Shown: positions 42,459 through 52,123 of the stretch, one piece after another
How the letters are laid out: the number at the start of each line of letters is the position of its first letter
Position numbering within the stretch: position 1 is the first letter of the stretch
NCBI GenBank assembly: GCA_963791805.1
Contig: CAWBTU010000006.1
Coordinates: 62,001 to 126,000 of the forward strand
DNA from: JACMJL01 sp963791805
GTDB taxonomy: Bacteria > Bacillota > Clostridia > Clostridiales > Clostridiaceae
DNA length: 64,000 bases
Reading direction: 5' to 3'
Notes under the pieces: generated by a model
What the model was told of the DNA's origin: nothing
Seen by the model: the letters and a program-made list of their open reading frames with translations, nothing else
The model's database searches: none
Translations under genes and position numbers: made by a program

Positions 42459-43943
42459 TTGTTGAATAAAGCTTTAGAAAGCATGACTCTAATTGAATTA
42501 AAAGAGTATGCTAAGGAACTTGGAGTGAAAAACATATCTAAGTTTAAAAAATCAGAATTAATAGAAGAAATAAAAAAAACCGTTCCTATTTCAATCGAAA
42601 AGGATGGACTCATTTTAAGAGAAAAAATTAGCGTTAAGAAAAGCGAGGAAGAGTCTGGCCCAGAATTGGTAGGGGATATAATAGTAGAGGCCACAGAAGT
42701 TAAAACAGAGAGTAATCCAATTGATGTTCCTTTGGAAAACAAAGTAGATTGCGCTAAGGAAAATGAAGTAACAAAAGAAGAAAATAAGGAAGTTCTAAAA
42801 GAGTTAATTGATGATTCGGTAACATCAAAAGGAGTATTAGAGATAGTTGAAAATAATAATTATGGCTTTTTAAGAGGCAAAAATTATTTAACTAGCTATG
42901 ATGATATATATGTATCTCCTTCACAAATAAGAAGATTTAATCTGCAAACAGGTGATGAGGTTGAAGGAAAAGTAAGAACAGCTAAAGAAGGAGAAAAGTT
43001 TAAAGCCTTATTATATGTTCAAAAAGTAAATGGAGAAAACCCAGAAAGAGCAGTAAGACGTAAACCTTTCGAAAAGCTCACTCCAATTTATCCCAATGAA
43101 AGACTTAAATTAGAAAACAGTCAGCTGGATTTATCCTCAAGACTAATGGATATTTTATCTCCTATAGGTAAAGGGCAAAGAGGTATTATTGTTGCGCCTC
43201 CAAAGGCAGGAAAAACTACACTTTTGAAAAAGGTAGCTAATAGTATAGTTGCAAATCACCCTGAAGTGAAGCTGATAGTTCTTCTAATTGATGAAAGACC
43301 AGAAGAAGTTACAGATATGCAGCGTTCTATAAATGGTGAAGTTATATATTCTACTTTTGATGAAGAACCAGATCATCATACTAAAGTAGCATACATGGTT
43401 CTTGAAAGGGCAAAAAGAATGGTTGAACAAGGACAAGATGTTGTTATTTTACTAGATAGCTTAACTAGATTATCAAGAGCATATAATTTAACTATTACAC
43501 CCACTGGTAGAACACTTTCAGGTGGTTTAGATCCTGGTGCTCTCATTATGCCAAAGAAGTTCTTTGGAGCTGCTAGAAAAATAGAAGAAGGTGGAAGTTT
43601 AACAATTCTTGCTACTGCGCTAGTTGATACAGGTAGTAGAATGGATGATATGATATTTGAAGAATTTAAGGGAACAGGTAATATGGAAGTTCATCTTGAT
43701 AGAAAACTTCAAGAAAGAAGAATATTCCCTGCGATTGATATTTATAAATCTGGGACAAGAAGAGAAGATTTACTTTTATCAAGCAAAGAATATGAAGTTG
43801 CTTATAATATAAGAAAGATAATGTACGCAGAGAACAATATTCAAAGTGTTACTGAAAAGCTTATAAATCTTATGTCAAAGACAAAAACCAACGCTGAGTT
43901 CCTTGAGCAGTTCAATAAAATAGAAATGTCAGGTAATAGATAA
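42459..43943 (+). CDS. rho: Transcription termination factor Rho
   Basis: A 494-residue Rho. Residues 9-45 form the Rho N-terminal helical domain (MTLIELKEYAKELGVKNIS). A lysine/glutamate-rich insertion of about 70 residues follows, common in Gram-positive Rho. Next is the RNA-binding cold-shock-like domain (VLEIVENNNYGFLR, DIYVSPSQIRRF). The ATPase domain has APPKAGKTTLLKK (Walker A), VILLDSLTRLSRAYN (Walker B) and GGSLTILATALVDTGSRMD. TTG start with GGAGGTG 8 bases upstream. Hexameric RNA helicase that ends transcription. Confidence 0.95.
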   Translation: MLNKALESMTLIELKEYAKELGVKNISKFKKSELIEEIKKTVPISIEKDGLILREKISVKKSEEESGPELVGDIIVEATEVKTESNPIDVPLENKVDCAKENEVTKEENKEVLKELIDDSVTSKGVLEIVENNNYGFLRGKNYLTSYDDIYVSPSQIRRFNLQTGDEVEGKVRTAKEGEKFKALLYVQKVNGENPERAVRRKPFEKLTPIYPNERLKLENSQLDLSSRLMDILSPIGKGQRGIIVAPPKAGKTTLLKKVANSIVANHPEVKLIVLLIDERPEEVTDMQRSINGEVIYSTFDEEPDHHTKVAYMVLERAKRMVEQGQDVVILLDSLTRLSRAYNLTITPTGRTLSGGLDPGALIMPKKFFGAARKIEEGGSLTILATALVDTGSRMDDMIFEEFKGTGNMEVHLDRKLQERRIFPAIDIYKSGTRREDLLLSSKEYEVAYNIRKIMYAENNIQSVTEKLINLMSKTKTNAEFLEQFNKIEMSGNR

Positions 43944-43958
43944 AATAAAAAAGGTAAA

Positions 43959-43989
43959 GAAAAAAATGGGAAAGGTAAACTTTCCCATT
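43959..43989 (-). terminator. rpmE terminator
   Basis: AATGGGAAAG / CTTTCCCATT stem followed by T-run on the minus strand; it lies between the convergent rho and rpmE genes. Confidence 0.8.
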
Positions 43990-44009
43990 AAATTCATAAG
44001 AATTCATTA

Positions 44010-44216
44010 TTATTCTTTAATATTGAATTTAGTCATGAACTTTTCAACTCTTCCACCTGTTGCAGCAGCTTTTTGTTTGCCAGTGTAGAATGGGTGGCAT
44101 TTTGAGCATATTTCAACTTTAAGCTCTTGTCTAGTAGAACCAGTTGTAAAAGTATTTCCACATGCGCACTTAACTACAGCATCTTCGTAGTATTCTGGAT
44201 GTATGCCTTCTTGCAT
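44010..44216 (-). CDS. rpmE: 50S ribosomal protein L31
   Basis: A 68-residue zinc-type L31: CACGN and CSKCHPFYTGKQK supply the four-cysteine site, and the protein begins MQEGIHPEYYEDAVV. It is transcribed convergently to rho. Confidence 0.95.
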   Translation of the reverse strand: MQEGIHPEYYEDAVVKCACGNTFTTGSTRQELKVEICSKCHPFYTGKQKAAATGGRVEKFMTKFNIKE

Positions 44217-44375
44217 TTTTTACACCTACCTTAAATATCATATTGGTTTCTTATTGTCAACCTCTAGAGTATATCATAAAAAAATAAATTTAGTCAATAT
44301 ATTTGATTAGCATACTTTAATAATTACTTCAGGTTTGATAGAATAGATGTGTTATAAATTTTGGAGGTGATAATT

Positions 44376-44966
44376 ATGTACGGACCAAAAGATCACGGTT
44401 GGATAGAAGTTGTTATTGGACCAATGTATAGTGGAAAATCAGAAGAGCTAATTAGAAGAGTAAGACGAGCTAAAATTGCTAAACAGAAGGTTCAAGTATT
44501 TAAACCTGAAATAGATATTAGGTATAGTAAAGATGATGTAGTTTCTCATTGTGGAGAAAAAGAGGAATGTATTCCTGTTAAAAATAGTTCGGATATTTTG
44601 AGATTATTAGATGAAGATACGGATGTAGTTGCAATAGACGAGGCACAGTTTTTTGATGAAGGTATTATTAATGTAGTGACATATATCGCTGATGGCAATA
44701 AAAGGGTAATTTGTGCTGGTCTAGATATGGATTTTAGGGGTGAGCCTTTTGGTGCAATGCCTTCATTGTCAGCAATTGCAGAGTTTGTAGATAAAATCCA
44801 AGCAATTTGTATGGTATGCGGAAATCCTGCAACCCGTACTCAAAGATTAATTAATGGGAAACCTGCAAAATATGTTGATCCTATTGTGCTTGTTGGTGCA
44901 ACGGAATCCTATGAAGCAAGATGCAGGAAATGTCATATAGTCCCAAAAGAGGAAGGAGAAATATGA
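44376..44966 (+). CDS. tdk: Thymidine kinase
   Basis: A 196-residue type II thymidine kinase. P-loop GPMYSGKSEELIRR, Walker B region VVAIDEAQFFDEG, lasso loop with GLDMDFRGEPFG, and a four-cysteine zinc site (CMVCGNPATRTQR and CRKCH). It phosphorylates thymidine in salvage. ATG 44376 is chosen because GGAGGTG ends 6 bases before it. The stop overlaps the next gene's ATG. Confidence 0.95.
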   Translation: MYGPKDHGWIEVVIGPMYSGKSEELIRRVRRAKIAKQKVQVFKPEIDIRYSKDDVVSHCGEKEECIPVKNSSDILRLLDEDTDVVAIDEAQFFDEGIINVVTYIADGNKRVICAGLDMDFRGEPFGAMPSLSAIAEFVDKIQAICMVCGNPATRTQRLINGKPAKYVDPIVLVGATESYEARCRKCHIVPKEEGEI

Positions 44967-45901
44967 ACAACAAAAGCTCAGTTGGAGGCCAGGCGGTAAT
45001 TGAAGGTGTAATGATGCGAGGCAGTAAAGGAATGGCAACTGCTGTAAGAACATCAAATGGAGATATAGTTGTAAATCTAGAAAATAAAGAACCACTTACA
45101 AAGAAAAATAAAATATTTGGACTACCTATAATTAGAGGCTTTATTTCCTTAGTGGACTCAATGGTGGTGGGAATACAAAGTTTAAATTATTCTGCTTCTT
45201 TTTTCGAAGATGAAGAAGAGGAAGCATCAGGTTTTGATAAATGGTTTAATGATACGTTTAAAGATAAAAGTTCTGATATTTTAATGGGAATTTCATTGTT
45301 GTTTTCTATAGTTTTTTCAGTACTTATATTTTTTATCTTTCCCACATTCGCAGCAAATCTTTTTAAAAAAAGTATTTCAGATAATAGTGTGTTTTTAAAT
45401 ATAATTGAAGGTGTTATCCGAGTAGGTATTTTTATATTATATATTTTCTTGATTGGTAAAATGAAAGATATACAAAGAGTCTTTGAGTATCATGGAGCAG
45501 AGCATAAAACAATATTCTGCTATGAAAATGACATGGACTTAACCCCAGAAAATGCGAAAAAATTCGAAAGACTTCATCCTAGATGTGGAACTAATTTTAT
45601 GTTCCTAGTAATGATTGTTAGTATAATTCTATTTTCCTTGACACCATGGACATCATTAATTGAAAGAACTTTATATAGACTAGTACTACTACCTGTTATT
45701 TCCGGAGTAACCTACGAGCTAATTAAATGGATGGGTAGAAGTCAAGGCAAACTTTCTAAGGTTTTATCATATCCAGGACTCATGCTTCAAAAAATAACCA
45801 CACGTGAGCCAGATTTAGAGCAGTTAGAAGTTGCTATAAAAGCATTGAAAGTAGCAGAAGGATTAATAGATTGTCCAGTAGAAGAAATAGTAGTTAATTA
45901 A
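44963..45901 (+). CDS. DUF1385 membrane protein (YqhQ-like)
   Basis: About 312 residues starting MNNKSSVGGQAVIEGVMMRG, the family signature, with about four membrane helices between 100 and 260 and the conserved YHGAEHKTIFCYEN and HPRCGTNFM segments. The histidines and cysteines suggest a metal site. Function unknown; usually next to prmC-prfA in clostridia, as here. ATGA overlap with tdk and an AGGAAGGAG site indicate translational coupling. Confidence 0.88.
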   Translation: MNNKSSVGGQAVIEGVMMRGSKGMATAVRTSNGDIVVNLENKEPLTKKNKIFGLPIIRGFISLVDSMVVGIQSLNYSASFFEDEEEEASGFDKWFNDTFKDKSSDILMGISLLFSIVFSVLIFFIFPTFAANLFKKSISDNSVFLNIIEGVIRVGIFILYIFLIGKMKDIQRVFEYHGAEHKTIFCYENDMDLTPENAKKFERLHPRCGTNFMFLVMIVSIILFSLTPWTSLIERTLYRLVLLPVISGVTYELIKWMGRSQGKLSKVLSYPGLMLQKITTREPDLEQLEVAIKALKVAEGLIDCPVEEIVVN

Positions 45902-45920
45902 ATAATAAGGTAGTGATTAA

Positions 45921-46769
45921 TTGAAAATATCAGAGCTTCTAAGCTATGGGTATAAAATTTTGAAGGAAACAGGAATAGACAGTTATTTACTTGATACTCA
46001 GCTTTTATTGCAAAAGGTTTTAGAAGTAGATAAATTGTTTATACTTATAAATAAAGAGTTGGAAGTAGATATTAAAAAGCAAGAAGAGTTTTTTAGAATT
46101 ATGGAATTAAGAAAAAATAAAATGCCTATTAAATATATCACTGGTCATTGTGAGTTTATGGGATTAGACTTTTTAGTGAAAGAGGGAATATTAATTCCAA
46201 GGCCAGATACAGAGTTACTTGTGGAAGAAGTAATTAAGCTAGCTAAAACAAATAGGCGTAAAAGAATTTGTGATGTTTGCTCAGGTAGTGGAGCAATTGG
46301 TATTTCACTTGCTTATTTCCTGGGAAATATTCAGGTTTTTTGTTCTGATTTATCGACTGTTGCATGTGAAGTAACGGAAGAAAACTCGAAAAGGCTGCTA
46401 GGAGAAAATAAAATTAAGGTTTTTCAAAGTGACCTGCTTCAATTTGCAAAAGAACATAATATGAAATTTGACATAATTGTATCAAATCCACCCTACATTA
46501 GAGATGAAATTATTGGGACACTAATGGAAGATGTAAAAGGATATGAACCATTAATGGCATTAAGTGGTGGAGAAGATGGACTTGAATTTTACAGAAGAAT
46601 AACTGCCGAGAGTGTAGGAATTCTCGAGGAAAGTGGAGTTTTAGCTTTTGAAATAGGATACGATCAGGCAATTGATGTTAGAAATATAATGGAAGCGAAT
46701 AATTATAAGAATATAAATATCTTTCAAGATTTAGCAGGACTAGATAGGGTTGTTATTGGTAACAGATAA
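45921..46769 (+). CDS. prmC: Release-factor glutamine N5-methyltransferase
   Basis: A 282-residue PrmC/HemK: N-terminal helical domain, then a Rossmann methyltransferase domain with ICDVCSGSGAIGISLA (SAM motif I) and the catalytic SNPPYI. It methylates the glutamine of the GGQ motif of release factors, and prfA is the next gene. TTG start with AAGGTAGTG upstream. Confidence 0.95.
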   Translation: MKISELLSYGYKILKETGIDSYLLDTQLLLQKVLEVDKLFILINKELEVDIKKQEEFFRIMELRKNKMPIKYITGHCEFMGLDFLVKEGILIPRPDTELLVEEVIKLAKTNRRKRICDVCSGSGAIGISLAYFLGNIQVFCSDLSTVACEVTEENSKRLLGENKIKVFQSDLLQFAKEHNMKFDIIVSNPPYIRDEIIGTLMEDVKGYEPLMALSGGEDGLEFYRRITAESVGILEESGVLAFEIGYDQAIDVRNIMEANNYKNINIFQDLAGLDRVVIGNR

Positions 46770-46841
46770 ATTTTGTTGCTAGAAGTAGAAGGATTATGTT
46801 ATATTAAAAGTTGTTAAAATATATATACGGAGTGATAATAG

Positions 46842-47915
46842 ATGTTTAGTAAACTAGATTTTATAGAAGGTAAGTATGAAGAACTATCTATCAAGCTTAG
46901 TGATCCTTCGGTTATGGCGGATCAGAAAGAATGGCAGAAGTTATGTAAAGAACAAGCTGACTTATTAGTAATTGTAAACAAGTACAATGAATATAAAAAA
47001 ATTGTCAAAGATGTTGAGAATGACAAAGAAATGTTACAAGATAAATTAGATAAAGAATTAAAAGATATGGTAGAAGATGAGATTAAAGAGCTTTCAGAAC
47101 AGCAAAGCATTGTTGAAGCAGAGCTTAAAATATTACTTCTTCCTAAGGATCCCAATGATGAAAGAAATGTTTTTGTGGAAATTAGGGGAGGCGCTGGTGG
47201 AGAAGAAGCAGCTTTATTTGCCTCAAACCTTTTTAGAATGTACACAAGGTATGCTGAAAGACGTGGTTGGAGAGTAGAACTAATGAGTGTCAATGAAACT
47301 GATCTTGGAGGCTTGAAGGAAGTAGTCTTTATGATTAAAGGACTAGGAGCATATAGTAGACTTAAATATGAAAGTGGAGTCCATCGAGTTCAAAGAGTAC
47401 CAGATACAGAATCTAGTGGAAGAATTCATACATCTACTACAACTGTTGCGGTTCTTCCGGAGGTTGATGATATTGAGGTAGAGGTAAACCAAGCTGATTT
47501 AAGAATAGATGTATATAGATCTTCAGGTAATGGTGGTCAGTGTGTAAATACCACAGATTCTGCAGTAAGAATAACTCATGTTCCTTCAGGACTTGTTGTA
47601 ACTTGCCAGGATGAAAAATCTCAGCTAAAAAACAAAGAAAAGGCCATGAAGGTTCTTAGATCAAGACTATATGAAATAGCTGAATCTGAGAGAAGCGCAG
47701 GAATTGCAGAAGATAGAAAAAGTCAAGTTGGTACTGGAGATAGAAGTGAAAGAATAAGAACTTATAACTATCCCCAAGGTAGAGTTTCTGATCATAGAAT
47801 AGGGTTAACCCTTTATAAATTAGATAACTTTCTTGATGGAGATATAGATGAAATTGTTGATGCAATGATTACATCTGAGCAAGCAGGAAAAATGAAAACA
47901 CTAGGAAGTAACTAA
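46842..47915 (+). CDS. prfA: Peptide chain release factor 1
   Basis: A 357-residue class I release factor. The GGQ motif lies in SSGNGGQCVNTTDSAVRITH near 230. Upstream is the anticodon-like domain with PDTESSGRIHTSTTTV, including the PxT-type stop recognition region. Reads UAA and UAG. Good site CGGAGTG before ATG. Follows its modifying enzyme prmC. Confidence 0.96.
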   Translation: MFSKLDFIEGKYEELSIKLSDPSVMADQKEWQKLCKEQADLLVIVNKYNEYKKIVKDVENDKEMLQDKLDKELKDMVEDEIKELSEQQSIVEAELKILLLPKDPNDERNVFVEIRGGAGGEEAALFASNLFRMYTRYAERRGWRVELMSVNETDLGGLKEVVFMIKGLGAYSRLKYESGVHRVQRVPDTESSGRIHTSTTTVAVLPEVDDIEVEVNQADLRIDVYRSSGNGGQCVNTTDSAVRITHVPSGLVVTCQDEKSQLKNKEKAMKVLRSRLYEIAESERSAGIAEDRKSQVGTGDRSERIRTYNYPQGRVSDHRIGLTLYKLDNFLDGDIDEIVDAMITSEQAGKMKTLGSN

Positions 47916-47934
47916 TAATTTAGAAGGTGAATAA

Positions 47935-48510
47935 ATGGATATAAATAAAGCTATCAAAAAGCAGAATAAATCCTTACGCAGGTTTGTGCTTATGATGTGC
48001 TTTATTTTTTTGTTTTTGCCTTTAATGGCATTAAAATTTAAAGTATTTAATTTATATATTATTATTTATTTAATTATTATTGAAACAGTGATTTTGAGCA
48101 GTGTTTTCATAAAAACCAATAATGAATACTTAAATTTTCAGGACAAAAAATATAAAATTATAATCAAAAGTGGGCTTTTAAACCATAGAATTCAGTTGAT
48201 TTGTGACAGAGTAGTGCTTGTACACTCGATAAAAATCCAAAAGGATTTCCACATAGTAATTATTTTAAAATCTAGGTTTAGGAATAAAAAAATAAAACCT
48301 GTGAATACTAATTTCTTTAGTAAATATAATGAGTTAGAAAATGAATTCAATAAAATAAAGAGACAACATCCAGAGGAACAATATTTTTATTTTGCTATTA
48401 GCAAAGGCGGAGTTAAAAAAAATAATCTTTTGCTTCTAATATATAAGAGTTGTGTATATGCTTATTTTACTGATGAAACTATTAGTAAAATAAAGAAATG
48501 GATGAAATAG
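47935..48510 (+). CDS. Hypothetical membrane protein downstream of prfA
   Basis: A 191-residue protein with a basic N-terminus (MDINKAIKKQNKSLRR), two adjacent membrane helices (about 18-36 and 40-60) and a basic cytosolic C-terminal part of mixed beta/alpha character. GAAGGTG precedes the ATG and it starts 19 bases after prfA, so it is probably in the prmC-prfA transcript. I recognise no family; the two-helix plus C-terminal domain layout resembles small membrane-associated PH-like proteins, with no firm evidence. Confidence 0.6.
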   Translation: MDINKAIKKQNKSLRRFVLMMCFIFLFLPLMALKFKVFNLYIIIYLIIIETVILSSVFIKTNNEYLNFQDKKYKIIIKSGLLNHRIQLICDRVVLVHSIKIQKDFHIVIILKSRFRNKKIKPVNTNFFSKYNELENEFNKIKRQHPEEQYFYFAISKGGVKKNNLLLLIYKSCVYAYFTDETISKIKKWMK

Positions 48511-48562
48511 GTAATAAACTTTCATTTCAATAAATAAGATTATATTGAAATGGGGGATTATC

Positions 48563-49291
48563 TTGAATATTAGAATGCTTTTAATAATAGTTTTTGGTAG
48601 CATAGTTTCACTGGTTGGAACAATGCTAGGAGCATGCTTAGGGGTTGTGATTAAAAAACCATCAAAAAAATTTTTAGGTACTATCGTAGGGTTTTCTGGT
48701 GGATTAATGCTTTCGGTTGTAGTTTTTGAATTAATTCCTGAAGCCATGGAGAGCTGGAGCTTTATTGGCACAATTATATTTTGTATGCTCGGAATTGCAG
48801 TAATATTAATATTAGATAACATATTAAATGTAGGAAAGTGGATTGCTAATAACCATGTTAAGGTTGCATTGATGACGGCAATTGGCTTAATGGTACATAA
48901 CCTTCCAGAAGGAATAATTATGGGTTGCGGTTTCTTAGCAAATCAAGGTCTGGGAATAAAAATGAGTATAATCATATCAATTCATGATATACCAGAGGGA
49001 ATCGCTGTAACTGCTCCGTTAATGGCAACTGAAACTAAAGTGTCGAAAAGTATGCTATTTGCTTTTCTTGCTGCATTTCCTACAGCAGTTGGAGTATGGC
49101 TTGGAGTATATATTGGAAGCATTTCTCAAAATGTATTAGGTATATGCCTTTCTTTTGCATCTGGAATAATGCTTTATGTAGTTTGTGGTGAGATGCTGCC
49201 GGAATCATCAAAACTATGGGATGGTATTTCTAGTACTATAGGAGTTCTTAGTGGAATCCTTCTAGGAATGATAATAACTAATGTAATTTAA
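48563..49291 (+). CDS. ZIP-family metal transporter
   Basis: About 242 residues with eight membrane helices. The two metal-binding helices carry VHNLPEG and HDIPEG, the ZIP signatures for Zn or similar divalent cations. TTG 48563 is chosen since GGGGGA lies 5 bases upstream; ATG 48575 is another possibility. Probably imports zinc, iron or manganese; selectivity is not readable. Confidence 0.88.
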   Translation: MNIRMLLIIVFGSIVSLVGTMLGACLGVVIKKPSKKFLGTIVGFSGGLMLSVVVFELIPEAMESWSFIGTIIFCMLGIAVILILDNILNVGKWIANNHVKVALMTAIGLMVHNLPEGIIMGCGFLANQGLGIKMSIIISIHDIPEGIAVTAPLMATETKVSKSMLFAFLAAFPTAVGVWLGVYIGSISQNVLGICLSFASGIMLYVVCGEMLPESSKLWDGISSTIGVLSGILLGMIITNVI

Positions 49292-49305
49292 TAAGAGGTG
49301 AACAA

Positions 49306-50358
49306 ATGAATACAAGGATTATTATGATAAATGAGAAAAATATTGATGAAGCTTTAATCAAAGAAGCAGGTGATTTTTTAAATAGAGGTGAGTTAGTAGC
49401 TTTTCCAACAGAGACTGTTTATGGGCTTGGAGCAGATGCTACTAATCCTGAGGCTGTTAAAAATATTTTCGAAGCAAAAGGGAGACCACAGGACAACCCT
49501 TTGATAGTTCATGTAGCAGACATAGAAAAAATCGAAGAGTTAGTTGATGAAATACCAGAAGTTGCAAAGAAAATTATGGATGGTTTTTGGCCTGGACCAT
49601 TGACAATTATTTTAAAAAAGTCGTCTCTAATTCCATCAGTGACTAGCGCTGGTCTTGATAGCGTAGGAATAAGAATGCCCTCAAATATAATTTCTCGAAA
49701 AATAATTCGAGCTGCAGGAGTTCCAATTGCAGCTCCTTCAGCGAATATCTCTGGAAGACCCAGTCCCACAGAAGTAGAAAGATGTATTGAAGATTTGATG
49801 GGGAAAGTTTCCTGCATAGTTGGTGGAGGAAAATGTGAAGTTGGGTTAGAATCCACAATAATTGATTGCACTGTTCATCCTCCATGCATACTTAGGCCAG
49901 GTGCAATTACTTTAGAGATGCTTAAGGAGATTGAACCTAATATATATATTGATAAAGCAATAATGGAGAAACCACAATTAGATTTTAAACCCAAAGCTCC
50001 AGGAATGAAATATAGGCACTATGCACCTAAGGCACCTATGATAATACTTCAAGGTGATTTGCAAAAAACTATTGAAAAAATCAATGAAATAGTGCAAAAT
50101 TATATGGAAGATAAAAAGAAAGTTGGAATTATTGCAACAGATGAAACAAAAAATAAATATTTGAAGGGTGAGATTATTTCACTGGGTTCTCGAAATAATA
50201 TGAGTAGTATAGGGCAAAACTTATTTGAGGCACTTAGAAGCTTTGATGACTCAGAAGTTGATCTTATATTATCTGAAGCTTTTGAGGAAAAAGACATTGG
50301 AATAGCTGTTATGAATAGATTAAAAAAGTCAGCAGGATATGATATTATTAACGTTTAG
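49306..50358 (+). CDS. L-threonylcarbamoyladenylate synthase (Sua5 type)
   Basis: A 350-residue Sua5-type enzyme: YrdC/TsaC domain (residues 10-205; GELVAFPTETVYGLGADA, KGRPQDNPLIVH, APSANISGRPSPT) plus C-terminal Sua5 domain preceded by the APGMKYRHYAPKAP linker. Makes threonylcarbamoyl-AMP for the t6A37 modification of tRNA. Equivalent to B. subtilis ywlC. AAGAGGTG site. The following ywlE-rpiB-upp order is conserved in Firmicutes. Confidence 0.94.
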   Translation: MNTRIIMINEKNIDEALIKEAGDFLNRGELVAFPTETVYGLGADATNPEAVKNIFEAKGRPQDNPLIVHVADIEKIEELVDEIPEVAKKIMDGFWPGPLTIILKKSSLIPSVTSAGLDSVGIRMPSNIISRKIIRAAGVPIAAPSANISGRPSPTEVERCIEDLMGKVSCIVGGGKCEVGLESTIIDCTVHPPCILRPGAITLEMLKEIEPNIYIDKAIMEKPQLDFKPKAPGMKYRHYAPKAPMIILQGDLQKTIEKINEIVQNYMEDKKKVGIIATDETKNKYLKGEIISLGSRNNMSSIGQNLFEALRSFDDSEVDLILSEAFEEKDIGIAVMNRLKKSAGYDIINV

Positions 50359-50372
50359 ACATGGAGGTAAAG

Positions 50373-50828
50373 ATGAAGATACTGTTTATATGCACAGGTA
50401 ATACATGCAGAAGTTGTATGGCAGAAGCTATGTTTAATGAAGTATGCAATATTGATGGAATTACGTCTTTATCAGCTGGGGTTAATGCAATTTCTGGCAC
50501 GTTTACATCAAAAAATTCTTCTGAACTTGTCAAGGAAAAACTTAATAGTGATATTAGTGAGAGAATGGCTGTTCAACTAGATTACAAATTAGTTAATGAG
50601 GCTGATTTAGTATTAGCTATGTCTAAAAGTGCAAAATATGCTGCCATTAAATATTTTGAGGTACCAAGAAATATAATTTTCACATTAAATGAATATGTGG
50701 GTGTGGAAGGAGAAGTTTCAGACCCCTATGGTGGAGATTCATTTGTATATGAAAGAACTTATGAACAAATATGTGATTTGATTTTTTTGTTGATTAATAA
50801 ATTAAAAGAGGATAAGGGTATTGTATAA
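50373..50828 (+). CDS. ywlE: Low-molecular-weight protein arginine phosphatase (YwlE-like)
   Basis: About 151 residues of the LMW phosphatase fold. P-loop CTGNTCRS near the N-terminus (C-x5-R-S), with threonine in the position that favours phospho-arginine in B. subtilis YwlE; DPYGGDSFVYERTYEQI holds the general-acid Asp. It would reverse McsB arginine phosphorylation, though no mcsB is visible in the window. ATG 50373 with ATGGAGG upstream. Confidence 0.85.
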   Translation: MKILFICTGNTCRSCMAEAMFNEVCNIDGITSLSAGVNAISGTFTSKNSSELVKEKLNSDISERMAVQLDYKLVNEADLVLAMSKSAKYAAIKYFEVPRNIIFTLNEYVGVEGEVSDPYGGDSFVYERTYEQICDLIFLLINKLKEDKGIV

Positions 50829-50845
50829 TACCTTTATCTTCTTTT
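50811..50845 (+). terminator. ywlE terminator
   Basis: GATAAGGGTATT / AATACCTTTATC stem (one mismatch or G-U) with 4-base loop and TTCTTTT; overlaps the ywlE stop. Confidence 0.75.
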
Positions 50846-50895
50846 CTGTAATAGAGACAAATATTATCTTTAAATAAAAGTGAGGAAGTGTAAAT

Positions 50896-51345
50896 ATGAA
50901 AATTGCATTAGGTAGTGATCATGCTGGACTTAACTTGAAAAAGGAAATAATAAAGCATATTGAGAAAAAAGGAATAGAGATTAAGGATTGTGGAACATAT
51001 ACATTAGATTCCTGTGACTATACTGATTTTGGTGAGAAGGTTGCAAATGAAGTAGTGTCAGGTAATTATGATTTAGGTATTTTAGTATGTGGCACAGGAA
51101 TTGGAATTAGTATTGCAGCAAATAAAGTTCCAGGCATAAGGGCAGCAAGTTGCTCTGATACTTTTAGTGCACATGCATGTAGAGAACATAATAATGCCAA
51201 CATTCTTGCACTAGGTGAAAGAGTTGTAGGAGTGGGCCTGGCAATTGATATGGTAGACGCATTTTTAAATGCTAAATTTGAAGGCGGAAGACATGCTAAT
51301 AGAGTAGAAAAAATAGCTGAAATTGAAAGAAGATACAACAAATAA
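50896..51345 (+). CDS. rpiB: Ribose-5-phosphate isomerase B
   Basis: A 149-residue RpiB/LacAB-family isomerase starting MKIALGSDHAGLNLKKEI. The active-site Cys lies in VCGTGIGISIAANKVPGIRAA, and HNNANILALGERV follows. Interconverts ribose-5-phosphate and ribulose-5-phosphate. GAGGAAGTG site. Confidence 0.94.
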   Translation: MKIALGSDHAGLNLKKEIIKHIEKKGIEIKDCGTYTLDSCDYTDFGEKVANEVVSGNYDLGILVCGTGIGISIAANKVPGIRAASCSDTFSAHACREHNNANILALGERVVGVGLAIDMVDAFLNAKFEGGRHANRVEKIAEIERRYNK

Positions 51346-51364
51346 AAACATAGGAGGAATACAA

Positions 51365-51994
51365 ATGAGTAAAGTAACACAGATAGGTCATCCACTAATA
51401 TTACACAAATTATCATTTATTAGAAATAAACAAACAGGGTCAAAAGATTTTAGGGAGCTAGTAGAAGAAGTAGCAATGCTTATGGCATATGAAGTAACAA
51501 GAGATTTTCCTACTGAAGATGTGGAGATAGAAACTCCAATATGTAAAACAAAATGCAAAATGCTTGCAGGAAAAAAGGTAGCTATTGTTCCTATTTTAAG
51601 AGCAGGTCTTGGAATGGTAGATGGGATGTTAAAATTAATTCCTGCTGCTAAGGTTGGACATATTGGACTATATAGAGATGAGGTTACTTTAAAGCCTGTT
51701 GAGTACTTCTGCAAACTTCCAGCAGATATTGGAGAAAGAGAAGTTATAGTTACGGATCCAATGCTTGCAACAGGAGGGTCTGCAATTGATGCAATTCAAT
51801 TATTAAAGACTAGAGGTGCTAAAAATATTAGACTTATGTGCCTAATTGGTGCGCCAGAAGGCATCAAAGCAGTTACTGAAGCACATCCTGACGTAGACAT
51901 TTATATTGCTTCAATTGATGAAAAGTTAAATGAGCAAGGATATATAGTTCCTGGACTAGGAGATGCCGGAGACAGGCTTTTTGGAACAAAATAA
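51365..51994 (+). CDS. upp: Uracil phosphoribosyltransferase
   Basis: A 209-residue enzyme of pyrimidine salvage: VPILRAGLGMVDG, PRPP-binding VTDPMLATGGSAIDAI, and GLGDAGDRLFGTK at the C-terminus. ATG 51365 after TAGGAGGA. Forms UMP from uracil and PRPP. Ends at a strong terminator. Confidence 0.95.
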   Translation: MSKVTQIGHPLILHKLSFIRNKQTGSKDFRELVEEVAMLMAYEVTRDFPTEDVEIETPICKTKCKMLAGKKVAIVPILRAGLGMVDGMLKLIPAAKVGHIGLYRDEVTLKPVEYFCKLPADIGEREVIVTDPMLATGGSAIDAIQLLKTRGAKNIRLMCLIGAPEGIKAVTEAHPDVDIYIASIDEKLNEQGYIVPGLGDAGDRLFGTK

Positions 51995-52005
51995 GAAGAG
52001 AATTT

Positions 52006-52044
52006 AGGACACTTACTATAAGGGAGTAAGTGTCCTTGTTTGTT
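52006..52044 (+). terminator. upp terminator
   Basis: AGGACACTTACT / AGTAAGTGTCCT perfect 12-bp stem followed by TGTTTGTT. Confidence 0.85.
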
Positions 52045-52123
52045 ATGAATTTAAATATTTATTGAAGTAATTTATCGAATGTTCTATAATTGTATAAGTA
52101 TTACAAAACATTTGGAGGATACT

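Noticed and set aside
47077..47277. 66-codon ORF within prfA in another frame
   Set aside because: Shadow of prfA; no independent support.
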